This document shows positions 43,012 to 51,652 of a stretch of DNA of 64,000 bases, piece by piece. Within the stretch, counting starts at the first letter, position 1. Each line of letters begins with the position of its first letter. The DNA lies in assembly GCF_035818615.1 (NCBI RefSeq), contig NZ_JAYKZY010000002.1, positions 2,792,501 through 2,856,500 on the forward strand. Direction: 5' to 3'. This stretch comes from Sphingobium sp. CR2-8. GTDB taxonomy: Bacteria > Pseudomonadota > Alphaproteobacteria > Sphingomonadales > Sphingomonadaceae. Position numbers and translations under genes: made by a program. Below the pieces are notes generated by a model. The model was not told where the DNA came from and did not search any database. It saw nothing but the letters and a program-made list of their open reading frames with translations.

Positions 43012-44264
43012 CCCTTTCCCGTCGCGACGCACTTGGTGCGGCCCTCGCCATCCCGCTGGCTGCGCAGGCCGCCCGCGCCGCCACCGTGCCCAGCCTGCCG
43101 GACAGGACCAGCTTCGCCGCCAGCGCGATCGCCTATCTCGACAATGCCTCCACCCACCCCATTAGCCTCGGCGCGCGGGCAGCGATGGACGCCTATGTCG
43201 CGGGCCGCACGCTCGATCCCGCAGCCACCGCGCGCAAGCCGGTCGATCGCGCCGCCACCCTCGCCAAATTCGCGCGGCTGGTAAACGCCGATCCCGACGA
43301 AATCACGTGGGTCCAGTCCACCACCATGGGCGAACAGGCGATCCTGCGCGCCCTGGGTTTCCCGCATGGGCAGGGCCGCATCGTTACCGACACACTGCAT
43401 TTCTACGCCGGTTTCCCCATGTATCAGGAACTGGGCAAGCAGGGCGTGAACGTCGCCTGGGTCCAGGCCCGCGAGGGCCGCATTCTCCTTGAGGACATGG
43501 CCAAGGCCATCACCCCCGGCACCCGCCTCGTCAGCTTGTCGCTCGTCTCCACCTATAATGGCTTCCAGCACGACCTGAAGGCAGTCTGCGACCTTGCCCA
43601 CGCCGCAGGCGCACTGGTCTATGCCGACATCATCCATGCTGCGGGCGCCGTGCCGGTCGACCTGCACGGTAGCGGCGTCGATTTCGCCGCCTGCGCTACC
43701 TATAAATGGCTGATGGGGGATTTCGGCCTGGGCTTCCTCTACGCCCGGCGCGGTGTGCTGGATGCGCTGCCGCTCGCGGATTTCGGCTATTATGGCTTCG
43801 CCGCTCCGGGAGCGTCGCCCGGCATCGGCCTGTCGCCACCGGAAACCCATGTCTATCCGATGGACCCGCCCGGCAACGCCCCGGTCAGCTACAGCCATCG
43901 CCCCGGCGCCCTCGGCCATTTCGGCACCGGGACCTATGCCCAATCGGTTATTCCGGCGATCGACAATGGCCTCGACTACATCGCCGCACGAGGCGTCCCT
44001 GCGATTCAGGCCCATGCCCAATCCCTGATCGGCGCGTTGCGCGAAGGCCTGACTGCCAAAGGCTATCGCATCATCACCCCGTCCGACGCGAAGACGCCGC
44101 TGCTCACCACCCTGCTGCCCGATGCGAAGGCACGGCTGGCCGAACCATTAGCGAAAGCGCAGGTGCGCATTTCCCTCCACGACCATCATTTCCGCATCTC
44201 GCCGTCGGTCTTCAACGATGCGACGGATGTCGACCGCCTGCTTAGCGCCCTGCCGCGTGCCTGA
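43008..44264 (+). CDS. Tat-exported class V aminotransferase-fold PLP enzyme (isopenicillin-N epimerase/cysteine desulfurase-like)
   Basis: The 418-aa protein starts with a twin-arginine signal (SRRDALGAALAIPLAAQAARA). The mature part has the class V fold: YLDNASTHPISLGARAAMDA, ITWVQSTTMGEQAIL, the PLP Asp/His in VYADIIHAAGAVPVD (Asp207, His210), and the Schiff-base lysine in CATYKWLMGDFG (Lys233). No desulfurase loop cysteine is evident, so epimerase, lyase or C-S lyase activities are all possible. Export by Tat with cofactor bound would place it in the periplasm. It is followed, overlapping, by a RidA gene, also with a signal peptide. Confidence 0.85.
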   Translation: MTLSRRDALGAALAIPLAAQAARAATVPSLPDRTSFAASAIAYLDNASTHPISLGARAAMDAYVAGRTLDPAATARKPVDRAATLAKFARLVNADPDEITWVQSTTMGEQAILRALGFPHGQGRIVTDTLHFYAGFPMYQELGKQGVNVAWVQAREGRILLEDMAKAITPGTRLVSLSLVSTYNGFQHDLKAVCDLAHAAGALVYADIIHAAGAVPVDLHGSGVDFAACATYKWLMGDFGLGFLYARRGVLDALPLADFGYYGFAAPGASPGIGLSPPETHVYPMDPPGNAPVSYSHRPGALGHFGTGTYAQSVIPAIDNGLDYIAARGVPAIQAHAQSLIGALREGLTAKGYRIITPSDAKTPLLTTLLPDAKARLAEPLAKAQVRISLHDHHFRISPSVFNDATDVDRLLSALPRA

Positions 44265-44719
44265 TGAAAGATCACAAAGCCATGAAATGCCTGCTCGCCA
44301 CCGCCCTGCTGCTGACAGCCACGCCCGCATTCGCCCAACCCGCCGCCACCCCCGCGCCGCCTCCCCTGCCCGCCAAGCTGCCCTTTTCGCCTTCGGTGCG
44401 CGTGGGCGACATGCTTTTCATGTCCGGGCAGATCGGTCAGGCGCCCCAGGGCATGGACAGGCATAAGGACGGGTTCGACGCTGCGGTAAAGGGCGCGATG
44501 GACGCGATCGGCACGATATTGAAGGATAATGGTCTCGACTATGGCCATGTCGTCAAATGCACGGTGATGCTGGCCGACATCGCCGACTGGCCCCGCTTCA
44601 ACGCCGCCTACCTCCCCTATTTCGCGGGCAAGCGCCTCCCCGCCCGCAGCGCCTTCGGCGCGAATGGGCTGGCGCTGGGCGCCCCGTTGGAAGTGGAATG
44701 CATCGCCGCGTTCAAATGA
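44264..44719 (+). CDS. Exported RidA/YjgF-family protein
   Basis: RidA proteins hydrolyse reactive enamine/imine intermediates released by PLP enzymes. The 151-aa product has a signal peptide (MKCLLATALLLTATPAFA), then the RidA fold: VRVGDMLFMSGQIG, DAIGTILKDNGLDYGHVVKC, the substrate-binding Arg128 in ARSAFGANGLALGA, and Glu143/Glu145 near the end. Most RidA proteins are cytosolic, so a secreted form beside a secreted PLP enzyme is notable. Its ATG overlaps the previous stop (TGATG); ATG 44282 is an alternative that keeps the signal peptide. Confidence 0.87.
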   Translation: MKDHKAMKCLLATALLLTATPAFAQPAATPAPPPLPAKLPFSPSVRVGDMLFMSGQIGQAPQGMDRHKDGFDAAVKGAMDAIGTILKDNGLDYGHVVKCTVMLADIADWPRFNAAYLPYFAGKRLPARSAFGANGLALGAPLEVECIAAFK

Positions 44720-44806
44720 GCGGACGGCAGCGCGCGCTACCTGGATTATTCTTTGCCTTCCGCATTTTCCGAGCCAGCAGATGATGCCATCGGCTTTGAA
44801 AATGCT

Positions 44807-45226
44807 CTATATCTGGCGCTTGACGTTGAAGGGCGGGACGATCTTGCAGCGATAGGTCTGCACTTTGTCGATCAGGCCCGTGTGCAATTCGGTCGAGAGG
44901 ACGAGGGTCGATCGATCCAGTCTTTCGAGCCGACGCATGTCGCTCAAAAGGCCGCCCAGCATCCCGCCGCCCTGATTGACCAGCGTGATCGTCGCATCAT
45001 CCTGCGCCGCGATCTTGTTCCAGTCGCCGCCAGCGTTGCGCCAGCGTCCTGCGGTAAAATCGATGACGATTTCCCGAACCGATCGATCGTCCGCCGTGCA
45101 TGACAGCCCCCGACTCTCCGACAATGTCGGAACGGCGACGGGCGGCGGAACAGCCGCGAGGATAGTCGACGCGGGAATCACGCAGCAGAGGGCAGTCAGG
45201 AAATAGCGGGCCGATCTATGATGCAT
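44807..45226 (-). CDS. Secreted protein of unknown function
   Basis: A 139-aa protein with a signal peptide (ARYFLTALCCVIPASTILAA) and a hydrophilic mature part of mixed strands (SVREIVIDFTAGRWRNAGGD, DDATITLVNQGGGMLGGLLS, TYRCKIVPPFNV). Two cysteines (in GLSCTAD and YRCK) could form one disulfide. No family recognised. An in-frame extension upstream to 45439 lacks a better start. It lies between the convergent ridA gene and trm112 as a single gene. Confidence 0.55.
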   Translation of the reverse strand: MHHRSARYFLTALCCVIPASTILAAVPPPVAVPTLSESRGLSCTADDRSVREIVIDFTAGRWRNAGGDWNKIAAQDDATITLVNQGGGMLGGLLSDMRRLERLDRSTLVLSTELHTGLIDKVQTYRCKIVPPFNVKRQI

Positions 45227-45285
45227 GCCCCCTAATATCAGACGGACAGAGCGGACGAAAGCACTGGCCAAACGCATCGCCAGCG

Positions 45286-45477
45286 TCAAAGCGCGACAGC
45301 TTCCCGCACCACCAATACCGGCACGCCATCGCGCACCGGGAAGGCCAGTCCCGCCGCCTCCGACACCAGCGCCCCCCGCGCCGTGTCCCAGCGCAGCGGC
45401 GTACGCGTCACGGGGCAGACCAGCTTGTCCAGCAGCCACAGATCCATCGGCGGACTATCGCGCATCGTTCCGTTCAT
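45286..45477 (-). CDS. Trm112 family (UPF0434/YcaR-like) protein
   Basis: A 63-aa protein whose core LLDKLVCPVTRTPLRWDTAR, then GLAFPVRDGVPVLV matches the bacterial UPF0434 (Trm112p-like) family. Eukaryotic Trm112 activates methyltransferases; the bacterial form has lost the zinc cysteines, leaving only Cys21 here. Its start overlaps the stop of the Lon-like gene by four bases. Function in bacteria is not established. Confidence 0.88.
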   Translation of the reverse strand: MNGTMRDSPPMDLWLLDKLVCPVTRTPLRWDTARGALVSEAAGLAFPVRDGVPVLVVREAVAL

Positions 45478-46088
45478 TGCATCGTCGCGCCGCCATCGCG
45501 CTCGATCCGGCCGACGATCTGCATCAACTGGATGATCCGCTCCGACCGCTCGGACAGCGTATCGGCTTCCAGTAGGGTCTGCTTGGCCGCCGGATCAAAC
45601 GGCACGATCTGCGCGATGCCGTTGACCAACGCGGTGTCGTCCAGCCGCGATACAGCAGTCCAGTCCACGACATAGCCCAATATATCGGCAAAGCGCCGCG
45701 ATTCCTGCTCCAGCGCCGCCCGCTCGACGGCATGCAGAACCTCATCCTCCTGCGGCGCCTGCTCGACATCCGCCTCGATCTGGCGGAACTGGGTGGCGAC
45801 ATCCAACTCACGCACCACGCGAAAGCGGGCCAGGCCCGTCAGCACGATATTGAACCGCCCGTCGTCCAGCGCCTCGATCTGGCTGACCCGCCCCAGGCAG
45901 CCGACGTCGAACAGGGTCGGCACCGGCCTTGCGTCCCGCGGCTGGATCATTCCGATCCGCCGGTCACGCGCCATCGCATCGTGAATCAGCGCGCGATAAC
46001 GCGGCTCGAAAATATGCAGCGGCAAATCCATGCCTGGCAGCAGCAGCGCGCCGGGCAAGGGAAAGATGGAGACACGCGCCAGGGGCAT
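45474..46088 (-). CDS. LON N-terminal (substrate-binding) domain protein
   Basis: A 204-aa protein made of the Lon substrate-binding domain only: VSIFPLPGALLLPGMDLPLH, then IFEPRYRALI, IGMIQPRD, GCLGRVSQIEALDDGRFNIV and a helical C-terminus. It lacks the AAA+ and protease parts, as usual for this conserved family in Alphaproteobacteria. ATG 46088 matches the family start. It sits between the CnoX-like gene (five bases upstream) and trm112, a known cluster. Confidence 0.9.
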   Translation of the reverse strand: MPLARVSIFPLPGALLLPGMDLPLHIFEPRYRALIHDAMARDRRIGMIQPRDARPVPTLFDVGCLGRVSQIEALDDGRFNIVLTGLARFRVVRELDVATQFRQIEADVEQAPQEDEVLHAVERAALEQESRRFADILGYVVDWTAVSRLDDTALVNGIAQIVPFDPAAKQTLLEADTLSERSERIIQLMQIVGRIERDGGATMQ

Positions 46089-46093
46089 GGCGG

Positions 46094-47005
46094 TTACGAA
46101 AACAATATCTGCGACAGCTTGCGCCGCTGCGCCGACACCCACGGATCTTCCAGCCCTACCGCTTCGAAGATGGTGAGCAACTGAGTCTTCGCTGCGCCGT
46201 CGTTCCACGCCCGGTCGCGCCGCACGATCTCCAGCAGCGCGTCGGCCGCGCCGTCGCGGTCGCCATTGGCCATCAGCCCACCCGCCAGTTCGAACCGCGC
46301 CTCATGATCGTCGGCGTCGGCATCGACCCGCGCCTGGACGCCCGAAAGGTCGGCGACGGGCTTCACGTCCCGCGCCAGTGCGATCGCCGCGCGCGCCTGA
46401 TCGATCGCGCCATGTTTGGCAAGGTCGCCGGGCAGCGCATCCAACACCGCTTCCGCTTCGTCCAGCTGCCCCAGCGCCACCAGGGCACGCGCCAGGCCGG
46501 ACACGACCTCGACATTGTCAGGCACCATCTCGGCGATCTGGCTGAAGACGGACAGGGCGCGTTCGGCATCGCCCGCGGCCAACACCTCTTCGCCCATGGC
46601 GATCAGCGGCGCGATTTCCTGCAACTGCGCCTTTTCATCCGATTCGATCGGCAATTGCGACAGCAACTGGTCGAGATATTGCTTCAGCTGCCCTTCGGTC
46701 CGCGCCTGCGTCAGGTCCGCGACCGGCTGGCCCTGGAATACCGCATAAACGGTCGGGATCGACTGCACGCGAAACTGGCTGGCGATGAAACCATTCTCAT
46801 CGACATTGACCTTGACCAGCTTGACGCCCTTGGCCGCATAATCAGCGCAGACCTTTTCGATGACCGGGGCCAGTTGCTTGCACGGACCACACCATTCGGC
46901 CCAGAAATCCACGATCACCAACTGCGTGCGCGAAGGCTCTACCACATCCTGGCGAAATGCCTCCACCGCCGCCTTGTCGGCCTCGCTCAATCCCAGGGTC
47001 GCCAC
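46094..47005 (-). CDS. Thioredoxin/TPR protein, CnoX (YbbN)-like chaperedoxin
   Basis: The 303-aa protein has a thioredoxin domain with the redox site FWAEWCGPCKQL and cis-Pro region VQSIPTVYAVFQGQPV, followed by TPR-like helices to the end (PLIAMGEEVLAAGDAERALS, ALVALGQLDEAEAVLDALPG, FELAGGLMANGDRDGAADAL). CnoX proteins protect clients from oxidation and hand them to GroEL. The start is set at GTG 47005: AGGAG lies eight bases before it, whereas ATG 47032, upstream, has no comparable site. First gene of the cnoX-lon-like-trm112 run. Confidence 0.88.
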   Translation of the reverse strand: MATLGLSEADKAAVEAFRQDVVEPSRTQLVIVDFWAEWCGPCKQLAPVIEKVCADYAAKGVKLVKVNVDENGFIASQFRVQSIPTVYAVFQGQPVADLTQARTEGQLKQYLDQLLSQLPIESDEKAQLQEIAPLIAMGEEVLAAGDAERALSVFSQIAEMVPDNVEVVSGLARALVALGQLDEAEAVLDALPGDLAKHGAIDQARAAIALARDVKPVADLSGVQARVDADADDHEARFELAGGLMANGDRDGAADALLEIVRRDRAWNDGAAKTQLLTIFEAVGLEDPWVSAQRRKLSQILFS

Positions 47006-47118
47006 GCTTCTATCTCCTGCCAATACGGTCATGCGCCGACCGCCATACCGCGCCTTATGTGGGGCGTCACCCCCAAGACACAAGGCAAGCGGCGGGACAA
47101 GACAGGGTCAGGACAGCA

Positions 47119-47976
47119 TCAGAAGGTGTAACCCACTCCGATCGCACCGACCCACTGGTTGCGCGATCCGGCATCCGCAACGATGGGCGAATCGCCATAT
47201 TTGCCCAGCACCCGCGAATAGCCCGCCACGCCGAACAGCGCCCATCCCTGGCGAATGTCGCCCGACAGCGACTTGCCTGCCGAAAAATTGGCGCTCAACC
47301 GCTTGAAACCCGACCCACCGGCCCGGTTATAGGCGTCCAGCCCACTGGCCAGGCTTTCCTGCGGGGTGATGTCGAAATAATAGCGACCATAATTTTTACC
47401 GACATATTCCGCCGAAACGCCCAGCCCGACGAAGGTCGTGACCGACAGCGGGGTGAAATATTCGATGCTGGGCGTAATGACATAGCTGCCATGCGCGCCT
47501 GCCACATCCTTGGCCACCGCAACGCGCGCCGACAGATTGTCATAGTCGCTGGTGATGACCCCGGTCTTGCCGACGCCGACGAACCCGCCGACTTCGACGG
47601 CGACATCGCGCTTGCCGAGCAGGCGCACGGCGTCGTCCTTTATGACCTTGCGGCTGGAGCGGTCGAACCGGACGTTGAGCATCGGGCCGAGTTCGAAATC
47701 GACGCCGGTGCCGGCCGGATCGGGAATGGCGTCGACATAGAGCGCCGTCCCGCGCGTCCAGAACGCGATATCATGCACCTTGCCGCGCGCCTGGACGATC
47801 GGCATCACCCGATAGTCATCCGATCCTTCATAGCTGGGAATGGCCGCCAGTCCCGCGCCGATGGTCAGGGTGCTGTGCTGCTCCTCTTCCTGCGCTGCGG
47901 CAGGCGAGGCGATGGGGACAAGGACAGGCAGGGCAGCGACGAGGGTCGCGACCAGTCGGCAACGGAATGAATGCAT
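47119..47976 (-). CDS. MipA/OmpV family outer-membrane protein
   Basis: A 285-aa outer-membrane protein with a signal peptide (LVATLVAALPVLVPIASPAAA) and a barrel of MipA/OmpV type: LTIGAGLAAIPSYEGSDDYR, DFELGPMLNVRFDRSS, YVITPSIEYFTPLSVTTFVG, with a terminal aromatic strand (WVGAIGVGYTF). MipA proteins scaffold murein synthesis enzymes; OmpV forms act in solute or drug response. AGGG-CTATC before ATG 47976 favours it over ATG 47991. It stands alone, followed by the DUF2141 gene upstream on the same strand. Confidence 0.88.
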   Translation of the reverse strand: MHSFRCRLVATLVAALPVLVPIASPAAAQEEEQHSTLTIGAGLAAIPSYEGSDDYRVMPIVQARGKVHDIAFWTRGTALYVDAIPDPAGTGVDFELGPMLNVRFDRSSRKVIKDDAVRLLGKRDVAVEVGGFVGVGKTGVITSDYDNLSARVAVAKDVAGAHGSYVITPSIEYFTPLSVTTFVGLGVSAEYVGKNYGRYYFDITPQESLASGLDAYNRAGGSGFKRLSANFSAGKSLSGDIRQGWALFGVAGYSRVLGKYGDSPIVADAGSRNQWVGAIGVGYTF

Positions 47977-48049
47977 GATAGCCCTGTTCATGAAAATGCG
48001 TCTGGGGCGTAGAATGTTTCGGCGCGGTTACAGTTCCCGCCACGCCTTT

Positions 48050-48499
48050 TCAGAAGAAATATTTGAGCTTTATTACCTGTTCGACCGGTGCGCCCGCGAT
48101 CGTGAAACGGGCCGATCCGAAACGCGGCGCGCCGAAACGCACCACCGGATTGCGTGAAAAACCCACGCCTTCGCGCGGAATTCCGGCAAATGTGTCCAAT
48201 TTTCCATTGCCATTTTCATCGTGGATGATGGCGATGGCATAATCGCCGGGCGCCAGCTGGCCGAGGGGGATCGGTCCGCGTTTCGCCGCGACGGCGAAAT
48301 GATGTCTGTCGGGATCCGTGGTGCAATCGGGGAAATAGGCGGCGGCGCGGGTGACGCACACCAATATCTGCCCCTTGTTCGACCGAAGCCCTTCCAGCAC
48401 CATGCTGATCGCCTGCGGCTGGCCCGCCGGGGCCCCCGCCGTCAATCCTGCCATCGCCATAACCGGCGCGACGACCCGCGCCCATATTCCCGGCTTCAC
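48050..48499 (-). CDS. DUF2141 secreted protein
   Basis: A 149-aa protein with a signal peptide and the DUF2141 motif set: GQILVCVTRAAAYFPDC, LAPGDYAIAIIHDENGNGKL, then TFAGIPREGVGFSRNP. This pattern forms a small beta-sandwich of unknown function. GTG 48499 overlaps the desaturase stop, and AAGGGG is properly spaced before it, giving translational coupling. In sphingomonads DUF2141 genes often travel with carotenoid or sterol-desaturase-type genes, as here. Confidence 0.85.
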   Translation of the reverse strand: MKPGIWARVVAPVMAMAGLTAGAPAGQPQAISMVLEGLRSNKGQILVCVTRAAAYFPDCTTDPDRHHFAVAAKRGPIPLGQLAPGDYAIAIIHDENGNGKLDTFAGIPREGVGFSRNPVVRFGAPRFGSARFTIAGAPVEQVIKLKYFF

Positions 48500-49224
48500 A
48501 CGCGCCCCTTCTTGAAATTGCCCAGCCCCTTGTCGGTGCCGCACAACCGGTCCCAGACGCGAAAATAGAGTCCGTAATTGCAATTATACTGGTCGTGATG
48601 GCGCTGATGGTGGGTCGCGGTGATCAGCCACCCGCCCAGCGGCCCGCGCACAAGTCCGCGCGGGAACATCTCCCACCCCATATGATTGCTCACCCCCATC
48701 ACCGTCATGATCGTCAGCACGACGCCCAGCGCACCGACATGGATGGGGATCAGGAACACCAGCGCCGGGATCACCACCGCCCCGGTCAGCGCCTCCCACG
48801 GGTGAAAGCTCATCGCTGCCCAGGCGGTCGGCGGACGGCTGGCATGATGCACCGCATGGGCAATCCGGAACAGGCGCGGCCGGTGCATCCAGCGATGCGT
48901 CCAGTAGAACCATGTGTCATGTGCGATCAGGTAGAGCAGCACGGAGACCGGCAGCCACCAGAGGGGAAAGGCCTGCACATCGGTGTAGATGCGCGTCCAG
49001 CCGCGTTCCTGCCAGCCCCAGGCGACCACGCCCGCCGGAACGCCATAGATCAGCGCGGACGCCAGCGACCAGCCGATCTCCCGCCCCATCTGCCTTTCCA
49101 GGCCGCGGTACAGGCCCGGCTGGCGAATCCGGGTCGCCAGCGCGAACCCGCCGCTCGCGAGCAGATAACGCACGCCGACGATGGCGCTCATCGCCAGCGC
49201 GGACAGGATGATGGCTGCGACCAT
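48496..49224 (-). CDS. Sterol desaturase/fatty acid hydroxylase family membrane enzyme
   Basis: A 242-aa integral membrane di-iron enzyme. The metal-binding histidine clusters are clear: HDTWFYWTHRWMHRP, HAVHHASRPPTAW and NHMGWEMFP, then HHQRHHDQYNCNYG. At least three hydrophobic segments surround them. The family includes C-5 sterol desaturases, lipid hydroxylases and carotenoid beta-ring hydroxylases. The substrate cannot be told; a membrane lipid or hopanoid is possible. Forms an operon with the DUF2141 gene. Confidence 0.9.
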   Translation of the reverse strand: MVAAIILSALAMSAIVGVRYLLASGGFALATRIRQPGLYRGLERQMGREIGWSLASALIYGVPAGVVAWGWQERGWTRIYTDVQAFPLWWLPVSVLLYLIAHDTWFYWTHRWMHRPRLFRIAHAVHHASRPPTAWAAMSFHPWEALTGAVVIPALVFLIPIHVGALGVVLTIMTVMGVSNHMGWEMFPRGLVRGPLGGWLITATHHQRHHDQYNCNYGLYFRVWDRLCGTDKGLGNFKKGRV

Positions 49225-49290
49225 GGGAGGGCCTATAGGCCGGGTTACGCTGCGGGGAAAGCGGAAGACGTATGTCCCTGCCGTTGCAAA

Positions 49291-50181
49291 TTAAGTCCGG
49301 GGCCGCGCCTGACGATAGCTGCCCAGCTGCCGCACCCACTTCGTGTGGAACTCCAGCTCCGCCAGCGCCCGGTCGACCGCCGGATCGCCCGGCATGCCTT
49401 CGATGTCGCAGAAAAACTCGGTCGCAGCGAAGCTCGCGCCACGCTGGTAGCTTTCCAGCTTGGTCATATTGACCCCGTTGGTCGCAAAGCCGCCCATCGC
49501 CTTGTAGAGCGCAGCGGGCACATTCTTCACCTCGAACAGAAATGTCGTCATCACCTTGCCGATGTCGGCGGCGGGCATCTTCGGCTCGCGCGCCAGCACC
49601 AGAAAGCGGGTCATATTGTCGTCGCTATCTTCGATATTCTCGGCGATCAGGCGCAGGCCGTAGAGTTCCGCCGCCAGATAGGGCGCGATCGCGCCTTCGC
49701 CGGGCAAGCGCGTTTCCGCCACCAGCGCCGCCGCGCCCGCCGTATCGGCATAGGCGACCGGCTGGATGCCGCGCTCACGCAGATAATGGCGGCATTGCCC
49801 CAGCGCCTGGGGATGGCTGATCGCGCTCTTCACCGGACTGTTGTCGGGGGCCATCAGGCAGTGGCGGATGCGCAGGAAATATTCGTCGATCACCGCCAGC
49901 CCCGATTCGGGCAGCAGGAAATGCATGTCCGCCACGCGCCCGTGCAGGCTGTTTTCAATGGGGATGATCGCCCGCGCTGCCTGACCATGGCGCACCGCGT
50001 CGATCGCATCCTCGAACGCGAAACAGGGCAGCGGCACGCAATCGGGCGCATAGCCCAGCGCGGCCAGATGCGAGTTGGCGCCGGGCGCGCCCTGATAGGC
50101 GACGGCGCGCGTCGGATCGAGCGCAGCCTTGGCGGCGAGGTCCGCAACGATCGCGCGGGCGGGGGCGGGATAATGGTCCAT
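49291..50181 (-). CDS. pheA: Prephenate dehydratase
   Basis: PheA turns prephenate into phenylpyruvate for phenylalanine. The 296-aa product has the PDT domain (AVAYQGAPGANSHLAALG, IPIENSLHGRVADMHFLL, SHPQALGQCRHYLRERGI, the catalytic TR in DSDDNMTRFLVLAREP) and a C-terminal ACT domain with KLESYQRGASFAATEFFCDI that binds phenylalanine for feedback control. No chorismate mutase domain is present, so that enzyme is separate. ATG 50181 is chosen; a TTG at 50211 would extend it. Divergent from cytochrome c, 185 bases apart. Confidence 0.94.
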   Translation of the reverse strand: MDHYPAPARAIVADLAAKAALDPTRAVAYQGAPGANSHLAALGYAPDCVPLPCFAFEDAIDAVRHGQAARAIIPIENSLHGRVADMHFLLPESGLAVIDEYFLRIRHCLMAPDNSPVKSAISHPQALGQCRHYLRERGIQPVAYADTAGAAALVAETRLPGEGAIAPYLAAELYGLRLIAENIEDSDDNMTRFLVLAREPKMPAADIGKVMTTFLFEVKNVPAALYKAMGGFATNGVNMTKLESYQRGASFAATEFFCDIEGMPGDPAVDRALAELEFHTKWVRQLGSYRQARPRT

Positions 50182-50366
50182 GACTGGCTGCGCGCTTAAG
50201 GTTTCGGCCAAGCGCGCGCAAGCGCCACAAGGGTATATCTGCGGGCAAAGGGCGATTTACCGTGCCAACCCGGCTTGCATGGCGGCGTGTCCGCCATTAT
50301 GGCAGCGCACAAGAGGGGGCGCGGAAGACAGCCGCCAGAACAGAAACGCAAGGGAAGTCGAGCGAA

Positions 50367-50996
50367 ATGGGCGATCGTTTCAATACCGTGGCTGGCTGGG
50401 CTTTGTTTGCAGGGATTATCGCGCTTGGCGGCGGGATCGTCAGTTCCAAATATTTTCATGACGAACGGCCTGAAAAGATGGGCTATGCGATCGAAGGCGT
50501 CGAAGCGGAAGGCGAAGGCGGCGGCGACAGCGGTCCCGGCCTCAACACCCTGCTCGCCAGCGCCGACGTCGCAGCCGGTGAGAAGGTGTTCGCAAAATGC
50601 GCCGCCTGCCACACCGTCAATCAGGGCGGCGCCAATGGCATCGGTCCCAATCTCTACGCCACGGTCGGCGAAGGCATCGGCCAGGGCAAGGGCGGCTTCG
50701 CTTTCTCCGACGCGCTCAAGAGCAAGGGCGGAGAGTGGACTTTCGACAATCTCGATCACTGGCTGAAAAGCCCGCGTGAATTCGCCCCCGGCACCAAGAT
50801 GACCTTCGCGGGCCTTGGCAATCCGGTCGACCGCGCGAACCTGATCGCCTGGCTCAACACCCAGGGGTCCAACCTTCCCCTCCCCGCCGCCGACGCCGCG
50901 CCCGCCGCTGCGGAAGGCGCAAACGCCGCCGAAGCGGGCAACGCCGCCAATGCGACGGAAGCCCCCGCAGCGAACGCGGCCAACGCCAGCGAATAA
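50367..50996 (+). CDS. Membrane-anchored class I cytochrome c (CycM-like)
   Basis: The 209-aa protein has an uncleaved-looking N-terminal helix (WALFAGIIALGGGIVSSKYF), an acidic linker, and a class I cytochrome c domain with the haem motif CAACH (Cys78, Cys81, His82), GIGPNLYATVGEGIG, and the Met ligand in GTKMTFAGL (Met145). The C-terminal tail of 35 residues is almost only Ala, Asn, Glu and Pro (AAEGANAAEAGNAANATEAP). Such cytochromes carry electrons between bc1 and terminal oxidases. A strong terminator follows. Confidence 0.93.
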   Translation: MGDRFNTVAGWALFAGIIALGGGIVSSKYFHDERPEKMGYAIEGVEAEGEGGGDSGPGLNTLLASADVAAGEKVFAKCAACHTVNQGGANGIGPNLYATVGEGIGQGKGGFAFSDALKSKGGEWTFDNLDHWLKSPREFAPGTKMTFAGLGNPVDRANLIAWLNTQGSNLPLPAADAAPAAAEGANAAEAGNAANATEAPAANAANASE

Positions 50997-51015
50997 GCGG
51001 GGCGGTAAAGCAAAG

Positions 51016-51055
51016 CGACGAAGGGCGCGGCGCCATGGTGCCGCGCCCTTCGTCG
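51016..51055 (+). terminator. Strong hairpin terminator after cytochrome c
   Basis: A perfect 16-bp stem (51016-51031 with 51040-51055; CGACGAAGGGCGCGGC and its inverse) with an 8-base loop, followed by TTT, 20 bases past the stop codon. Confidence 0.8.
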
Positions 51056-51199
51056 TTTGGGCGATGTTGGCGTGTAACGTGATGGCTGACTTGGGTGGAA
51101 GCGGACATTGGCCACCGTAAGTCAGAATGGTGCTGGCGGTTTGTATATCATGAGCACCCGCTCAATGTTCCCGTTGAGACCTAGCACCACCTCAATGTC

Positions 51200-51571
51200 T
51201 CAGTATAGTTGACTAAGACCGTTCGGTGAGTAAGTCAGTCGGTATGGCTGCCAGAGCCTATTATCCCTGGTCGTACGCCGGATGCTCCATACCTTCTGAA
51301 ACGGAACGCTCAGAAAAGCCTCTCGTGGTGCGACCTTGGTCTGGTCGTATGACGCAATGGAACCAGCAAGAAGCTCGAATGGCTGAAACTGTCCGGCTCG
51401 CAACCCACGCTGGGCGTCTTCCATTTTCTCAATAAGAGTTGTCGCTTCCCCGGCAGTTAGACCGCTCAATTGCCGCGTCGCAGGGACAGGCACGATGCCA
51501 GGTGTTTGCGTTTCACCGACGGAGGACTGAACACAAAGACCGGCAAACAAGAGAATGGACCAGCCGCGCAT
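51200..51571 (-). CDS. Secreted protein of unknown function in a lower-GC stretch
   Basis: A 123-aa protein with a signal peptide (GWSILLFAGLCVQSSVGE) and a mature part without a recognised domain (LSGLTAGEATTLIEKMEDAQ, then LRAGQFQPFELLAGSIASYD). The region 51056-51652 has more A/T and weaker codon bias than the flanks, suggesting acquired DNA. ATG 51571 is chosen because the signal begins there; a frame to 51628 exists. No partner gene. Confidence 0.45.
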   Translation of the reverse strand: MRGWSILLFAGLCVQSSVGETQTPGIVPVPATRQLSGLTAGEATTLIEKMEDAQRGLRAGQFQPFELLAGSIASYDQTKVAPREAFLSVPFQKVWSIRRTTRDNRLWQPYRLTYSPNGLSQLY

Positions 51572-51652
51572 GACAGAACTCTCGCTCAAGTCACTCGTGT
51601 CCGCTACTGGTATAGCAGTCACGTTCAAGCGTTCTACATAAGACGTAACGCC

